From Ktedonobacterales bacterium (GTDB taxonomy: Bacteria; Chloroflexota; Ktedonobacteria; Ktedonobacterales; JACDGC01): DNA of 6,698 nt. The position numbers were made by a program, and so were the translations under genes. Positions within the stretch are counted from its first letter, which is position 1. Each line of letters opens with the position of its first letter. The notes below the pieces were generated by a model that did no database searches, was not told where the DNA came from, and saw only the letters and a program-made list of their open reading frames with translations. The DNA lies in assembly GCA_013815535.1 (NCBI GenBank), contig JACDGC010000216.1, positions 1 through 6,698 on the forward strand, in the 5' to 3' direction. Below, in pieces: positions 1 through 4,842 of this stretch.

Positions 1-1
1 G

Positions 2-556
2 GTGAATACCGCCCAGCAATACAAAGCGCTGGGGGATGAAACGCGCGGCAAGATTTTGGCCATCATCAAGCAGCAGCCCGCGACGGCCAAGCAATTGGCG
101 GATCGCCTGCGGATCGCGCCTGGCACGGCAGGGCACCATCTGCAATCGCTGGAGGCTGCGGGGCTGGCAATGGTGGTGGCGCGGCGGTTGGTGCGCGGCA
201 TCGTTGCGAAATATTACACGCGCACCGCCAAACTGTTTCTTTTCGAGCGGCCCGAGGAGCGCGATGCACAGACGGAGTACAGCACTCACTGGCTCGACAT
301 GCTCGCCCATGTGCGCCGCGAGGTGCAAGAGACCGTCGCCGCCGCGCCCGAAGCTGATCGGGTGCTGATGGTGGGCACCCCCCACGCGCGCATGAGCGCG
401 GAACGCGCGCAAGAGTTCAGCCGCCGCCTGCATGCCTTGGTGGATGAGTTTGCCACTGAGCCGCTGGCGACCGAGGGGTCGGTGTATGGCCTGGGGGTTG
501 CGCTCTATGTCGCCCCAGCCTATTTGCAGGTGGACGAGTCACCACCAAAGGTTTGA
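2..556 (+). CDS. ArsR-like winged-helix transcriptional regulator (N-terminus possibly cut by window edge)
   Basis: Predicted cytoplasmic DNA-binding repressor or activator. Residues 7-79 form an ArsR/HTH_20-type winged helix: the opening YKALGDETRGKIL is the classic first helix, residues 28-55 (TAKQLADRL...GTAGHHLQSLEAAGL) are the helix-turn-helix, and residues 56-75 are the wing, ending in KYYTRT. The remaining 100 or so residues are an uncharacterised C-terminal domain containing a GLGVALYVAP strand. I see no cysteine, so a thiolate metal sensor of the ArsR/SmtB kind is unlikely. The GTG at position 2 is the first possible start in view, and no ribosome site can be seen, so the true start may lie outside the window. 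The next gene, 151 nt downstream on the same strand, is an MFS exporter. Such regulator/exporter pairs are common, and control of that exporter is a reasonable inference. The ligand is unknown. Confidence 0.8.
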   Translation: MNTAQQYKALGDETRGKILAIIKQQPATAKQLADRLRIAPGTAGHHLQSLEAAGLAMVVARRLVRGIVAKYYTRTAKLFLFERPEERDAQTEYSTHWLDMLAHVRREVQETVAAAPEADRVLMVGTPHARMSAERAQEFSRRLHALVDEFATEPLATEGSVYGLGVALYVAPAYLQVDESPPKV

Positions 557-707
557 GTGCCAGCCTGCGGCTTCGGTGCCACACAGTGGCTAGCGAGCGC
601 GGGTGGTCGCTGCGGTAAGTTTTCCCACACGATTCGAATAAAAGCATCCACATGCCAGCCCCAGCGAGGTTGGTCAGGCGACTTTGTGCCTTGAAAGGCG
701 TGCCCCC

Positions 708-1988
708 ATGACGACGACGCAAGATTCCTTGCCGCACCTGGATATGCCCATTGCCCCACCACCACGACTGCGAAGCTTGTGGCGCAACACCGATTATATG
801 CTGCTGTGGAGCGGGCAAACCGTGTCATCCATTGGCACGGGGGTGTCAGGCATCGCCTTTCCCCTGCTGATCTTGGCGCAGACGGGCGACGCTGCGAAGG
901 CGGGGTATGCGCTGGCACTGCGGGCGCTGCCCTACCTGATTTTCAGTCTGCCAGCCGGTGCGCTCATTGACCGTTGGAATCGCAAGCGCGTGATGATCAT
1001 CTGCGATGCGGGGCGTGCCATCGCGCTGGGCAGCATCCCCGTGGCCTATTTCTTTGGAGTGCTTGGTCTGGCCCAACTCTATGTCGTGGCGACGGTGGAA
1101 GGCACCTTGTTTGTCTTTTTTAATATCGCGGAGGCGGCATGTTTGCCCCGCGTCGTCCCCAAGGAGCAGTTACCTGCCGCCACTGGCCAAAATCAGGCGA
1201 CGGATAGCATCGCGACCCTTATCAGTCAGCCCGTTGGTGGCCTCATCTATGGATTGAACACCATGTTGCCTTTTGTGGGCGACGCCGTCTCTTACCTGGC
1301 CTCGGTCATCTCGCTGAGCTTCATCAAAGCGCAGTTCCAGGGGGAGCGCAGCAGCGAGCCGCGACGGCTGGGCGTGGAGATCCGTGAGGGGTTGTCATGG
1401 CTGTGGCAGCAAAAACTCATTCGCTATATGGCGTTTCTGACGGGTTCTGCGAACTTCGTCTTTGGTGGCTCATTCTTGATCATCATCGTGTTGGCGCAGC
1501 ATATGGGGGCGTCACCCTTCACCATTGGCCTCATCGGGTCCATCATGGCGGTGGGTGGCATCGTGGGGTCCATCATCGGCGCAACCATCCAGCGGCGTTT
1601 CAGCTTTGGGCAGGTCATCATTGCCACCCTCGTGGTGCAGGCGGTGGTATGGCCGCTCCAGATTCTCGCGCCGAATCCCTTCGTGCTGGGGGCCATCGGC
1701 TCACTCATCTTCTTGATGGGGCCGATCTATAATGTCGTGCAGTTTAGCTATCGCTCAGCGCTCATCCCGGATCGATTGCAGGGGCGCGTGAATAGTGTGT
1801 TCCGGTTGCTCGCCTACGGCTTCATTCCCTTGGGTGGGGCGCTGACAGGCATTTTGCTGCAATATTTTGACACCACGGTCACCATCTTGGTCTTTGGCGT
1901 AGTGTTCGTCGCCGCCGCCATCATCACCTGGCTAAATCCCCTCGTGCGCGACGCCAAGCCGCTGACCGCGATTGCGGCGACGAACTGA
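708..1988 (+). CDS. MFS transporter, MFS_3 / macrolide- or enterobactin-efflux-like
   Basis: A 426-residue inner-membrane secondary transporter, probably a proton-coupled drug or metabolite exporter. About 12 hydrophobic segments can be seen after a 20-residue hydrophilic N-terminus. MFS motif A lies at residues 84-94 (GALIDRWNRKR), in the loop between TM2 and TM3. A long cytoplasmic loop near the middle (around QGERSSEPRRLG) divides the two six-helix halves. The overall pattern (LWSGQTVSSIGTGVSG, SLPAGALIDRWNRKRV) resembles the MefA/EntS branch. I chose ATG 708 over the in-frame TTG at 684 because GAAAGG lies about 9 nt upstream and the extra eight residues (MCLERRAP) look like read-through of that site. 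The gene follows an ArsR-like regulator, which fits drug- or toxin-responsive efflux. The substrate cannot be read from the sequence. Membership in the family is secure; the exact subfamily is not. Confidence 0.88.
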   Translation: MTTTQDSLPHLDMPIAPPPRLRSLWRNTDYMLLWSGQTVSSIGTGVSGIAFPLLILAQTGDAAKAGYALALRALPYLIFSLPAGALIDRWNRKRVMIICDAGRAIALGSIPVAYFFGVLGLAQLYVVATVEGTLFVFFNIAEAACLPRVVPKEQLPAATGQNQATDSIATLISQPVGGLIYGLNTMLPFVGDAVSYLASVISLSFIKAQFQGERSSEPRRLGVEIREGLSWLWQQKLIRYMAFLTGSANFVFGGSFLIIIVLAQHMGASPFTIGLIGSIMAVGGIVGSIIGATIQRRFSFGQVIIATLVVQAVVWPLQILAPNPFVLGAIGSLIFLMGPIYNVVQFSYRSALIPDRLQGRVNSVFRLLAYGFIPLGGALTGILLQYFDTTVTILVFGVVFVAAAIITWLNPLVRDAKPLTAIAATN

Positions 1989-2015
1989 GGCGCTCACACG
2001 GCGCATCGGCCCCCC

Positions 2016-2030
2016 ATGTGTTAAACTGAG
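2016..2030 (+). promoter_or_regulatory. Extended -10 promoter of the NrtR-like gene
   Basis: ATGTGTTAAACTGAG contains TGT directly followed by the -10-like hexamer TAAACT (2022-2027), which is an extended -10 arrangement. No good -35 box is found 16-18 nt upstream, as is usual for this promoter class. Transcription would start near 2034, giving a leader of about 34 nt. The same 15-base element, with 13 identical bases, occurs on the other strand in front of the ferredoxin gene (3389-3375). Confidence 0.45.
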
Positions 2031-2038
2031 GAAGAGAT

Positions 2039-2052
2039 GCCTTCGAGAAGGC
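2039..2052 (+). other. Small leader hairpin just before the NrtR-like gene's ribosome site
   Basis: GCCTT-CGAG-AAGGC can fold into a 5-bp stem with a 4-nt loop. It ends 1 nt before the ribosome-binding sequence GGGGAGG (2054-2060), which is 7 nt from the chosen ATG at 2068. It could be a minor translational control element or a half-operator, or it may be chance: a short stem like this is weak evidence on its own. Confidence 0.25.
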
Positions 2053-2067
2053 TGGGGAGGCAACACG

Positions 2068-2754
2068 ATGCTCGAATCGCAGACAGAGCCCGCAGAGTTG
2101 GCGGCGGGGGCAGACGTTGCACGGCCAGCGGTGACGGTTGATGTGGTGATGCTGACGCTGGTCGATGGCGACTTGCACATCCTGTTGGTGCCGCGCCAGC
2201 AGCCGCCCTTCGTGGGGCAGTGGGCCCTTGCTGGCAGCTTCATTCGGGCGGATGAAAGCCTGGAAACTGCCGCGCAACGCCAGTTGCGGCAGCACCTCCA
2301 CGAGCCACACCGCATCTACCTCGAACAGCTCTATACTTTTGGCGCGCCGGAACGCGACCCCCGCACGCGGGTCATTACCGTGGTCTATTTCGCGCTGGTG
2401 GGCGAGGCCAGTGCCCATCAGGCGACGGCGGGGGGGCGCTGGTTTTCGGTTAATCAGTTGCCGCTGCCGCTTGCCTTTGATCACGAGGGCATCATTCACT
2501 ATACAGTGGCGCGGTTGCGGGGCAAACTCGACTACACCACCATCGCGTTTCGGCTGCTGCCCCCCGAGTTTTCGCTGAGCGAGTTGCAACTTGTCCACGA
2601 GGCGATCTTGAATCGCAAGCTCGACAAACGCAATTTTCGCAAAAAGATCCTCACCAGTGATATCTTCGATCTGCACGAAACGGACCGGACGAAGATGGAG
2701 GGTCCTCATCGTCCGGCCCGGCTGTATCGCATGAGCGAAAAATTCGCCAATTAG
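2068..2754 (+). CDS. NrtR-like transcriptional regulator: degenerate Nudix domain plus C-terminal winged helix
   Basis: A 228-residue cytoplasmic protein. Residues 20-140 are a Nudix-fold domain and residues 150-228 match the winged helix of the NrtR family (LLPPEFSLSELQLVHEAIL, then LDKRNFRKKIL). NrtR proteins typically control NAD biosynthesis or pentose-use genes and sense ADP-ribose through the Nudix domain. YTFGAPERDPRTRVITVVYFALV (89-111) is the characteristic NrtR strand region. The Nudix box at residues 56-79 is badly eroded: where REUxEE is expected, the sequence is RQLRQH (71-76), so the metal-binding glutamates are missing and catalysis is unlikely. ATG 2068 is chosen because GGGGAGG lies 7 nt upstream; the longer in-frame version would overlap the MFS gene and lacks family similarity. 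Neither flanking gene belongs to NAD metabolism, so the regulon is open. The gene ends tail-to-tail with the minus-strand operon, sharing TTAG. Confidence 0.85.
   Translation: MLESQTEPAELAAGADVARPAVTVDVVMLTLVDGDLHILLVPRQQPPFVGQWALAGSFIRADESLETAAQRQLRQHLHEPHRIYLEQLYTFGAPERDPRTRVITVVYFALVGEASAHQATAGGRWFSVNQLPLPLAFDHEGIIHYTVARLRGKLDYTTIAFRLLPPEFSLSELQLVHEAILNRKLDKRNFRKKILTSDIFDLHETDRTKMEGPHRPARLYRMSEKFAN
2685..2716. repeat. 8-bp perfect inverted repeat near the convergent gene ends
   Basis: CCGGACGA (2685-2692) and TCGTCCGG (2709-2716) are perfectly complementary across a 16-nt loop that can itself pair (GAGG/CCTC). It lies inside the 3' end of the NrtR-like gene and just beyond the end of the minus-strand operon. 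No T-run follows on either strand, so it is not a standard intrinsic terminator. It could slow converging polymerases or stabilise mRNA 3' ends. Confidence 0.4.
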
Positions 2755-2978
2755 CGCGCGGTGGTGGTCGCTGACCCCGCTGTCAGATGCGTTGAAATGA
2801 CCACGGCTCCCTCGGTGAAGGAACACAATTGCTCGATGGTAAAGGTCCGCTCGCCGCCGATTTGGGCATGGGCGACGACATATTGGCCGATGCGGTTCGG
2901 CGCTTCACGCACGGTGAAGCCAAGCTTTTGCAGGGCATTGACGGCCTCGCCCTCAGTGAGGATGCGATCCAGGCGCAT
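2751..2978 (-). CDS. Conserved-looking small protein of unknown function, co-transcribed with a ferredoxin
   Basis: A 75-residue soluble protein that I do not recognise. It begins MRLDRILTEGEAVNALQKLGF, a charged amphipathic helical start, followed by strand-like segments (FTVREAPN, GQYVVAHAQIGG, RTFTIEQLCSF, GAVVIST) and a polar tail (SATTTAR). It has one cysteine (in QLCSF), no signal peptide and no membrane segment. ATG 2978 is chosen over an in-frame start at 3017 because AAAGAGGAA lies about 9 nt upstream and the longer form would overlap the ferredoxin gene. It starts 22 nt after the ferredoxin stop, so the two are probably one transcript, which suggests a job linked to the ferredoxin or to redox. 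That link is inference only. Its stop codon overlaps the stop of the convergent NrtR-like gene. Confidence 0.65.
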   Translation of the reverse strand: MRLDRILTEGEAVNALQKLGFTVREAPNRIGQYVVAHAQIGGERTFTIEQLCSFTEGAVVISTHLTAGSATTTAR

Positions 2979-3000
2979 AGGATTGGTTCCTCTTTTTCCG

Positions 3001-3303
3001 TTAGCGTTTGCGGCCACATTGGGTGGTGATGGTGCAGTCGGCGTGGACCTGCACCTGGCAGGCGAGGCGCAGATCGGGCTTCTTGCGCAGGTGAATGCGC
3101 TCGGCGACGGTGCGCGGATTCACCGCCGTGGAAGGCGTGATCTGCACGCGGTCAGAGCCGCACAACCCGTTGCCATGGCAATTGCCCAGTTTATAGATGT
3201 GGCAATAGATGGGGACGTCGTGGTCCAGCGCGACATAGCGCAGGCTCTCGCCCTCCTCCACCTGTACCGTTTTGTTTTCGCGTTCGAACCGCACGGTCGG
3301 CAT
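3001..3303 (-). CDS. [2Fe-2S] ferredoxin with an unusual ligand set
   Basis: A 100-residue soluble electron-transfer protein of the plant/adrenodoxin-type ferredoxin fold. The N-terminal beta-grasp can be seen (MPTVRFERENKTVQVEEGESL), followed by the cluster loop GNCHGNGLCGSDRVQI and a later RLACQ that normally carries the last ligand. Aligned on the family pattern Cx5Cx2C...C, the ligands would be C42, C48, position 51 and C82. Position 51 is Asp (codon GAC) rather than Cys. Other cysteines are C34, C90 and C96. ATG 3303 is preferred to the GTG at 3312: AGAGG ends 8 nt before it, and the GTG lies inside that ribosome site. It is the first gene of a two-gene operon with the 75-residue protein, read from the extended -10 promoter at 3386-3378. 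No partner reductase or oxygenase is nearby, so its electron partner is unknown. Confidence 0.85.
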   Translation of the reverse strand: MPTVRFERENKTVQVEEGESLRYVALDHDVPIYCHIYKLGNCHGNGLCGSDRVQITPSTAVNPRTVAERIHLRKKPDLRLACQVQVHADCTITTQCGRKR

Positions 3304-3364
3304 GGTTCCCACCTCTGATGATTTCTGTGACCTATCCCGGCGGATGACGCGCCGGAAGGGGACG

Positions 3365-3389
3365 ATGTGCTGCGCTCAGTGTAGCACAT
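3365..3389. promoter_or_regulatory. Inverted repeat over the ferredoxin promoter, candidate operator
   Basis: ATGTGCT (3365-3371) and AGCACAT (3383-3389) are a perfect 7-bp inverted repeat with an 11-nt spacer. The right arm overlaps the minus-strand -10 hexamer and its TGC extension, and the left arm falls at the expected transcription start. A dimeric regulator bound here would block transcription of the ferredoxin operon. As RNA the stem can be lengthened to 10 bp with two G-U pairs. No regulator can be assigned from the sequence. Confidence 0.4.
3378..3386 (-). promoter_or_regulatory. Extended -10 promoter of the ferredoxin operon
   Basis: Read on the minus strand, TGC followed directly by TACACT gives an extended -10 element, with no convincing -35 box. 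Transcription would begin near 3371, leaving a leader of roughly 68 nt before the ferredoxin ATG. It sits inside the larger element ATGTGCTACACTGAG shared with the NrtR-like gene's promoter, and its upstream half forms one arm of the inverted repeat at 3365-3389. Confidence 0.5.
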
Positions 3390-3486
3390 TCGGGGTGGCT
3401 GCGCCGAGCACAGATCGGCGGTGCGTCCCCATGGGCGCTCACTTTGTTATAGGTTGCGGGCGGATGTTGCCTGCTGTTTGCACCAC

Positions 3487-3514
3487 TTGCCGAATGAGCC
3501 GTTATCATTATAAG
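3487..3514 (+). promoter_or_regulatory. Probable sigma-A promoter of mscL
   Basis: TTGCCG (3487-3492) and TATAAG (3509-3514) are separated by 16 nt in an AT-richer stretch. Transcription from about 3521 would give a leader of some 43 nt, ending in the strong ribosome site AGGAGG (3551-3556), 7 nt before the mscL ATG. The match to consensus is fair, and it is the best candidate between the divergent ferredoxin and mscL genes. Confidence 0.45.
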
Positions 3515-3563
3515 AAGCATAGCGCTAACGGAGTACGATTTCACTGCTTTAGGAGGATTCAGT

Positions 3564-3980
3564 ATGAAAGCCATCGATGATTTCAAGGCGTTCCTTTTAC
3601 GTGGCAATGTGGTGGATTTAGCGGTCGGCATCATCATCGGGGCAGCCTTTGGCTCGGTCGTCACCGCACTCGTCAAGGACCTTATCACACCACTCATCGC
3701 GGCGATTGCCAAGCAACCCGATTTCTCACAATTGCATTTCACCGTTCGCGGTAGCGTGTTCCTCTATGGCGAATTCCTCAATGCTTTGTTAAGCTTCCTC
3801 ATCATTGCGGCGGTCGTGTTCTTCTTCATCGTGCGCCCGATCAACATGCTCATCCAGCGCAGCAAGACGGAGCCGCCGCCAGACCCCACCACGCGCGACT
3901 GCCCCTATTGCCTCAGCACCATTCCCATCGCCGCCAGCAAGTGCTCGTTCTGCACCTCTGACGTGCCAGCGGTCGCGTAG
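3564..3980 (+). CDS. mscL: Large-conductance mechanosensitive channel MscL with C-terminal zinc ribbon
   Basis: A 138-residue homo-oligomeric inner-membrane channel that opens under membrane tension to release solutes in hypo-osmotic shock. The N-terminal amphipathic helix (FKAFLLRGN) and TM1 carry the hallmark RGNVVDLAVGIIIGAAFG (13-30), whose small residues line the pore. A short external loop (50-67) is followed by TM2 (about 70-97, ending VRPINMLIQR). In place of the usual C-terminal helical bundle there is a proline-rich linker (EPPPDPTTRD) and a treble-cysteine-pair motif with C113xxC116 and C127xxC130, which looks like a zinc ribbon. AGGAGG lies 7 nt before the ATG, so the start is firm. 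The gene has its own promoter, is divergent from the ferredoxin operon, and lies about 180 nt upstream of the rpmH promoter, so it is probably a single-gene unit. Confidence 0.96.
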   Translation: MKAIDDFKAFLLRGNVVDLAVGIIIGAAFGSVVTALVKDLITPLIAAIAKQPDFSQLHFTVRGSVFLYGEFLNALLSFLIIAAVVFFFIVRPINMLIQRSKTEPPPDPTTRDCPYCLSTIPIAASKCSFCTSDVPAVA

Positions 3981-4160
3981 GTGCCGGAAGTTTGGAGGTG
4001 GACCATATTCCCTGATGGGTCACGGTGGCTGGCCATTTCGTTGGGACGTTTGTATGCTGTCCCCTGGAGCAACCATTGCCTGAAAATGATGAGCAGTGGG
4101 GGATGAACCACCGTGAGACGCTATTTTTGCGTTTGTTGGCCATCGGGCGGTCCCGCGCGT
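3981..4160. other. Non-coding stretch between mscL and the rpmH promoter
   Basis: No convincing gene lies here. A 22-codon reading frame (4015-4083) has a GGAGGTG sequence 14 nt upstream but no recognisable product. Weak stems such as GGGAC/GTCCC (4043-4047 with 4059-4063) and AGACGC/GCGTTT (4116-4121 with 4129-4134, loop UAUUUUU) can be drawn, but none is a clear intrinsic terminator because no U-run follows a strong stem. I cannot say where mscL transcription ends. Confidence 0.4.
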
Positions 4161-4190
4161 TTGACAGCGACGCCTGGGGTTGCGTATAAT
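4161..4190 (+). promoter_or_regulatory. Consensus sigma-A promoter of the rpmH-rnpA-yidD-yidC-jag cluster
   Basis: TTGACA (4161-4166) and TATAAT (4185-4190) are both exact consensus hexamers, with an 18-nt spacer (1 nt longer than ideal). Transcription should start near 4196-4198. This is by far the strongest promoter in the window, as expected for a ribosomal-protein operon. The -10 is followed by TGAG, as are the -10 boxes (ending in T) of the NrtR-like and ferredoxin promoters. Confidence 0.88.
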
Positions 4191-4196
4191 TGAGGG

Positions 4197-4289
4197 GATC
4201 ACCGTCCCAGACGGCGGCACGCCCGATCGTGCAACGAAAAAGGAGGCGCGGCGCACTGCGGAACCGACAGGATACGCCCGCCGCATGCT
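4197..4289 (+). promoter_or_regulatory. Structured rpmH leader with a distant Shine-Dalgarno
   Basis: The predicted leader is about 93 nt. It holds a hairpin GCACG-CCCGAT-CGTGC (4217-4232), an A-rich single strand, and a perfect AGGAGG (4241-4246). That ribosome site lies 43 nt before the L34 start codon, too far for normal use. GCGGCG (4248-4253) can pair with CGCCGC (4279-4284); folding out this loop leaves 1 nt plus 5 nt on either side of the helix, bringing AGGAGG close to the ATG. A competing stem TGCGG/CCGCA (4257-4261 with 4281-4285) would also sit near the start. Control of L34 translation by this fold is inferred. Confidence 0.4.
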
Positions 4290-4436
4290 ATGAAACGAAC
4301 CTATCAGCCCAAGCGCATTCCCCGGCTCCGCACCCATGGCTTCATGAAGCGCATGTCGACCCACGACGGTCGGCGAATCATCAAAGCTCGTCGCACCAAG
4401 GGCCGCTGGCGCTTGGCGGTGAAGGGCACTAACTAG
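4290..4436 (+). CDS. rpmH: 50S ribosomal protein L34
   Basis: A 48-residue basic protein of the large ribosomal subunit. It shows the near-invariant start MKRTYQP, the central RTHGF (14-18), the DGRRIIKARR segment (26-35) and the RTKGRWRLAV tail (35-44). Where many L34 proteins read SKRKRKRTHGF, this one has KRIPRLRTHGF, a small lineage difference. ATG 4290 is fixed by the conserved N-terminus; there is no other in-frame ATG, GTG or TTG just upstream. No ribosome site lies at normal spacing, the nearest strong one being AGGAGG 43 nt away. It is the first gene of the cluster, and its stop is 4 nt before the rnpA start, the classic rpmH-rnpA pairing. Confidence 0.97.
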   Translation: MKRTYQPKRIPRLRTHGFMKRMSTHDGRRIIKARRTKGRWRLAVKGTN

Positions 4437-4440
4437 GCCG

Positions 4441-4842
4441 ATGCCAGGTCTTGGCCGCACACGCCGGGTGCGCGCCCCACGCGATTTCGCCGCCGTGCGT
4501 GGCGCGGGGTGCGCGGTCCACGCAACGGCGCTGATGCTCGGCTGGCAGGCGGCTGCGGTTGCTGCCAGCCCCACCCGTTTTGGCTTTGTGGTGGGCAAGC
4601 GTGTCGGCAATGCCGTCACTCGCAATCTGGTCAAGCGTCGGTTGCGCGCCATCATGGCGAACTGGCAAACTCGCATTGTGCCAGGGCAAACGATTATCAT
4701 CACTGCGCGGCCAGCGGCAGCCACCCGCAGCTTCGATGACCTGAGTGGCGATGTCCGTTATCTACTGCGCCGCGCACAACTCTGGCAAGCGCCAGCACCG
4801 ACGCCAACTGACGCCGCCGATCCCCAGGAGGGATCATCATGA
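4441..4842 (+). CDS. rnpA: Ribonuclease P protein component
   Basis: A 133-residue basic protein that binds the RNase P RNA and helps it remove 5' leaders from tRNA precursors. The N-terminal RAPRDFAAVRGAG matches the family's first helix. The hallmark RNR region is GFVVGKRVGNAVTRNLVKRRLRA (48-70): the motif normally read as RNRxKRxxR appears as RNLVKRRLR, with Leu at the third position, where family variation is known. The last 20 or so residues are an Ala/Pro-rich tail (APAPTPTDAADPQEGSS) beyond the conserved fold. The start lies 4 nt after the rpmH stop with only a weak ribosome site, so translation is probably coupled to rpmH. Its TGA stop overlaps the yidD start in an ATGA arrangement. 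Confidence 0.95.
   Translation: MPGLGRTRRVRAPRDFAAVRGAGCAVHATALMLGWQAAAVAASPTRFGFVVGKRVGNAVTRNLVKRRLRAIMANWQTRIVPGQTIIITARPAAATRSFDDLSGDVRYLLRRAQLWQAPAPTPTDAADPQEGSS

Noticed and set aside
619..651. Sequences resembling DnaA boxes (TTTTCCCACA, GCATCCACA)
   Set aside because: Each has mismatches to TTATCCACA, there is no cluster, and no replication gene is nearby.
2430..2436. Run of seven G inside the NrtR-like gene as a slippage or frameshift site
   Set aside because: The reading frame is intact on both sides and matches the family, and there is no alternative product.
1924..2826. 300-codon minus-strand reading frame across the NrtR-like gene
   Set aside because: It is antisense to a recognised gene, rich in Arg/His/Gln as expected of a GC-rich shadow frame, and has no recognisable domain.
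4015..4083. 22-codon reading frame after mscL (starts MGHGGWPFRW)
   Set aside because: The ribosome-like GGAGGTG is 14 nt away, the product is unrecognisable and nothing supports translation.
4116..4140. Possible intrinsic terminator for mscL (AGACGC-UAUUUUU-GCGUUU)
   Set aside because: The stem is weak with a G-U pair, the U-run is in the loop and none follows the stem.
4256..4432. Reading frame from a CTG at normal distance from the AGGAGG before rpmH, overlapping rpmH in another frame
   Set aside because: It has no similarity to any known protein and reads as a frame-shadow of L34; a CTG start would be needed. Overlapping rpmH/rnpA genes known in Thermus are different, because rnpA here is separate and complete.
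4441..4842. RNR-motif change to RNL in the RNase P protein as a functional defect
   Set aside because: The third position varies within the family (for example Lys in some actinobacteria), and the rest of the motif is intact.
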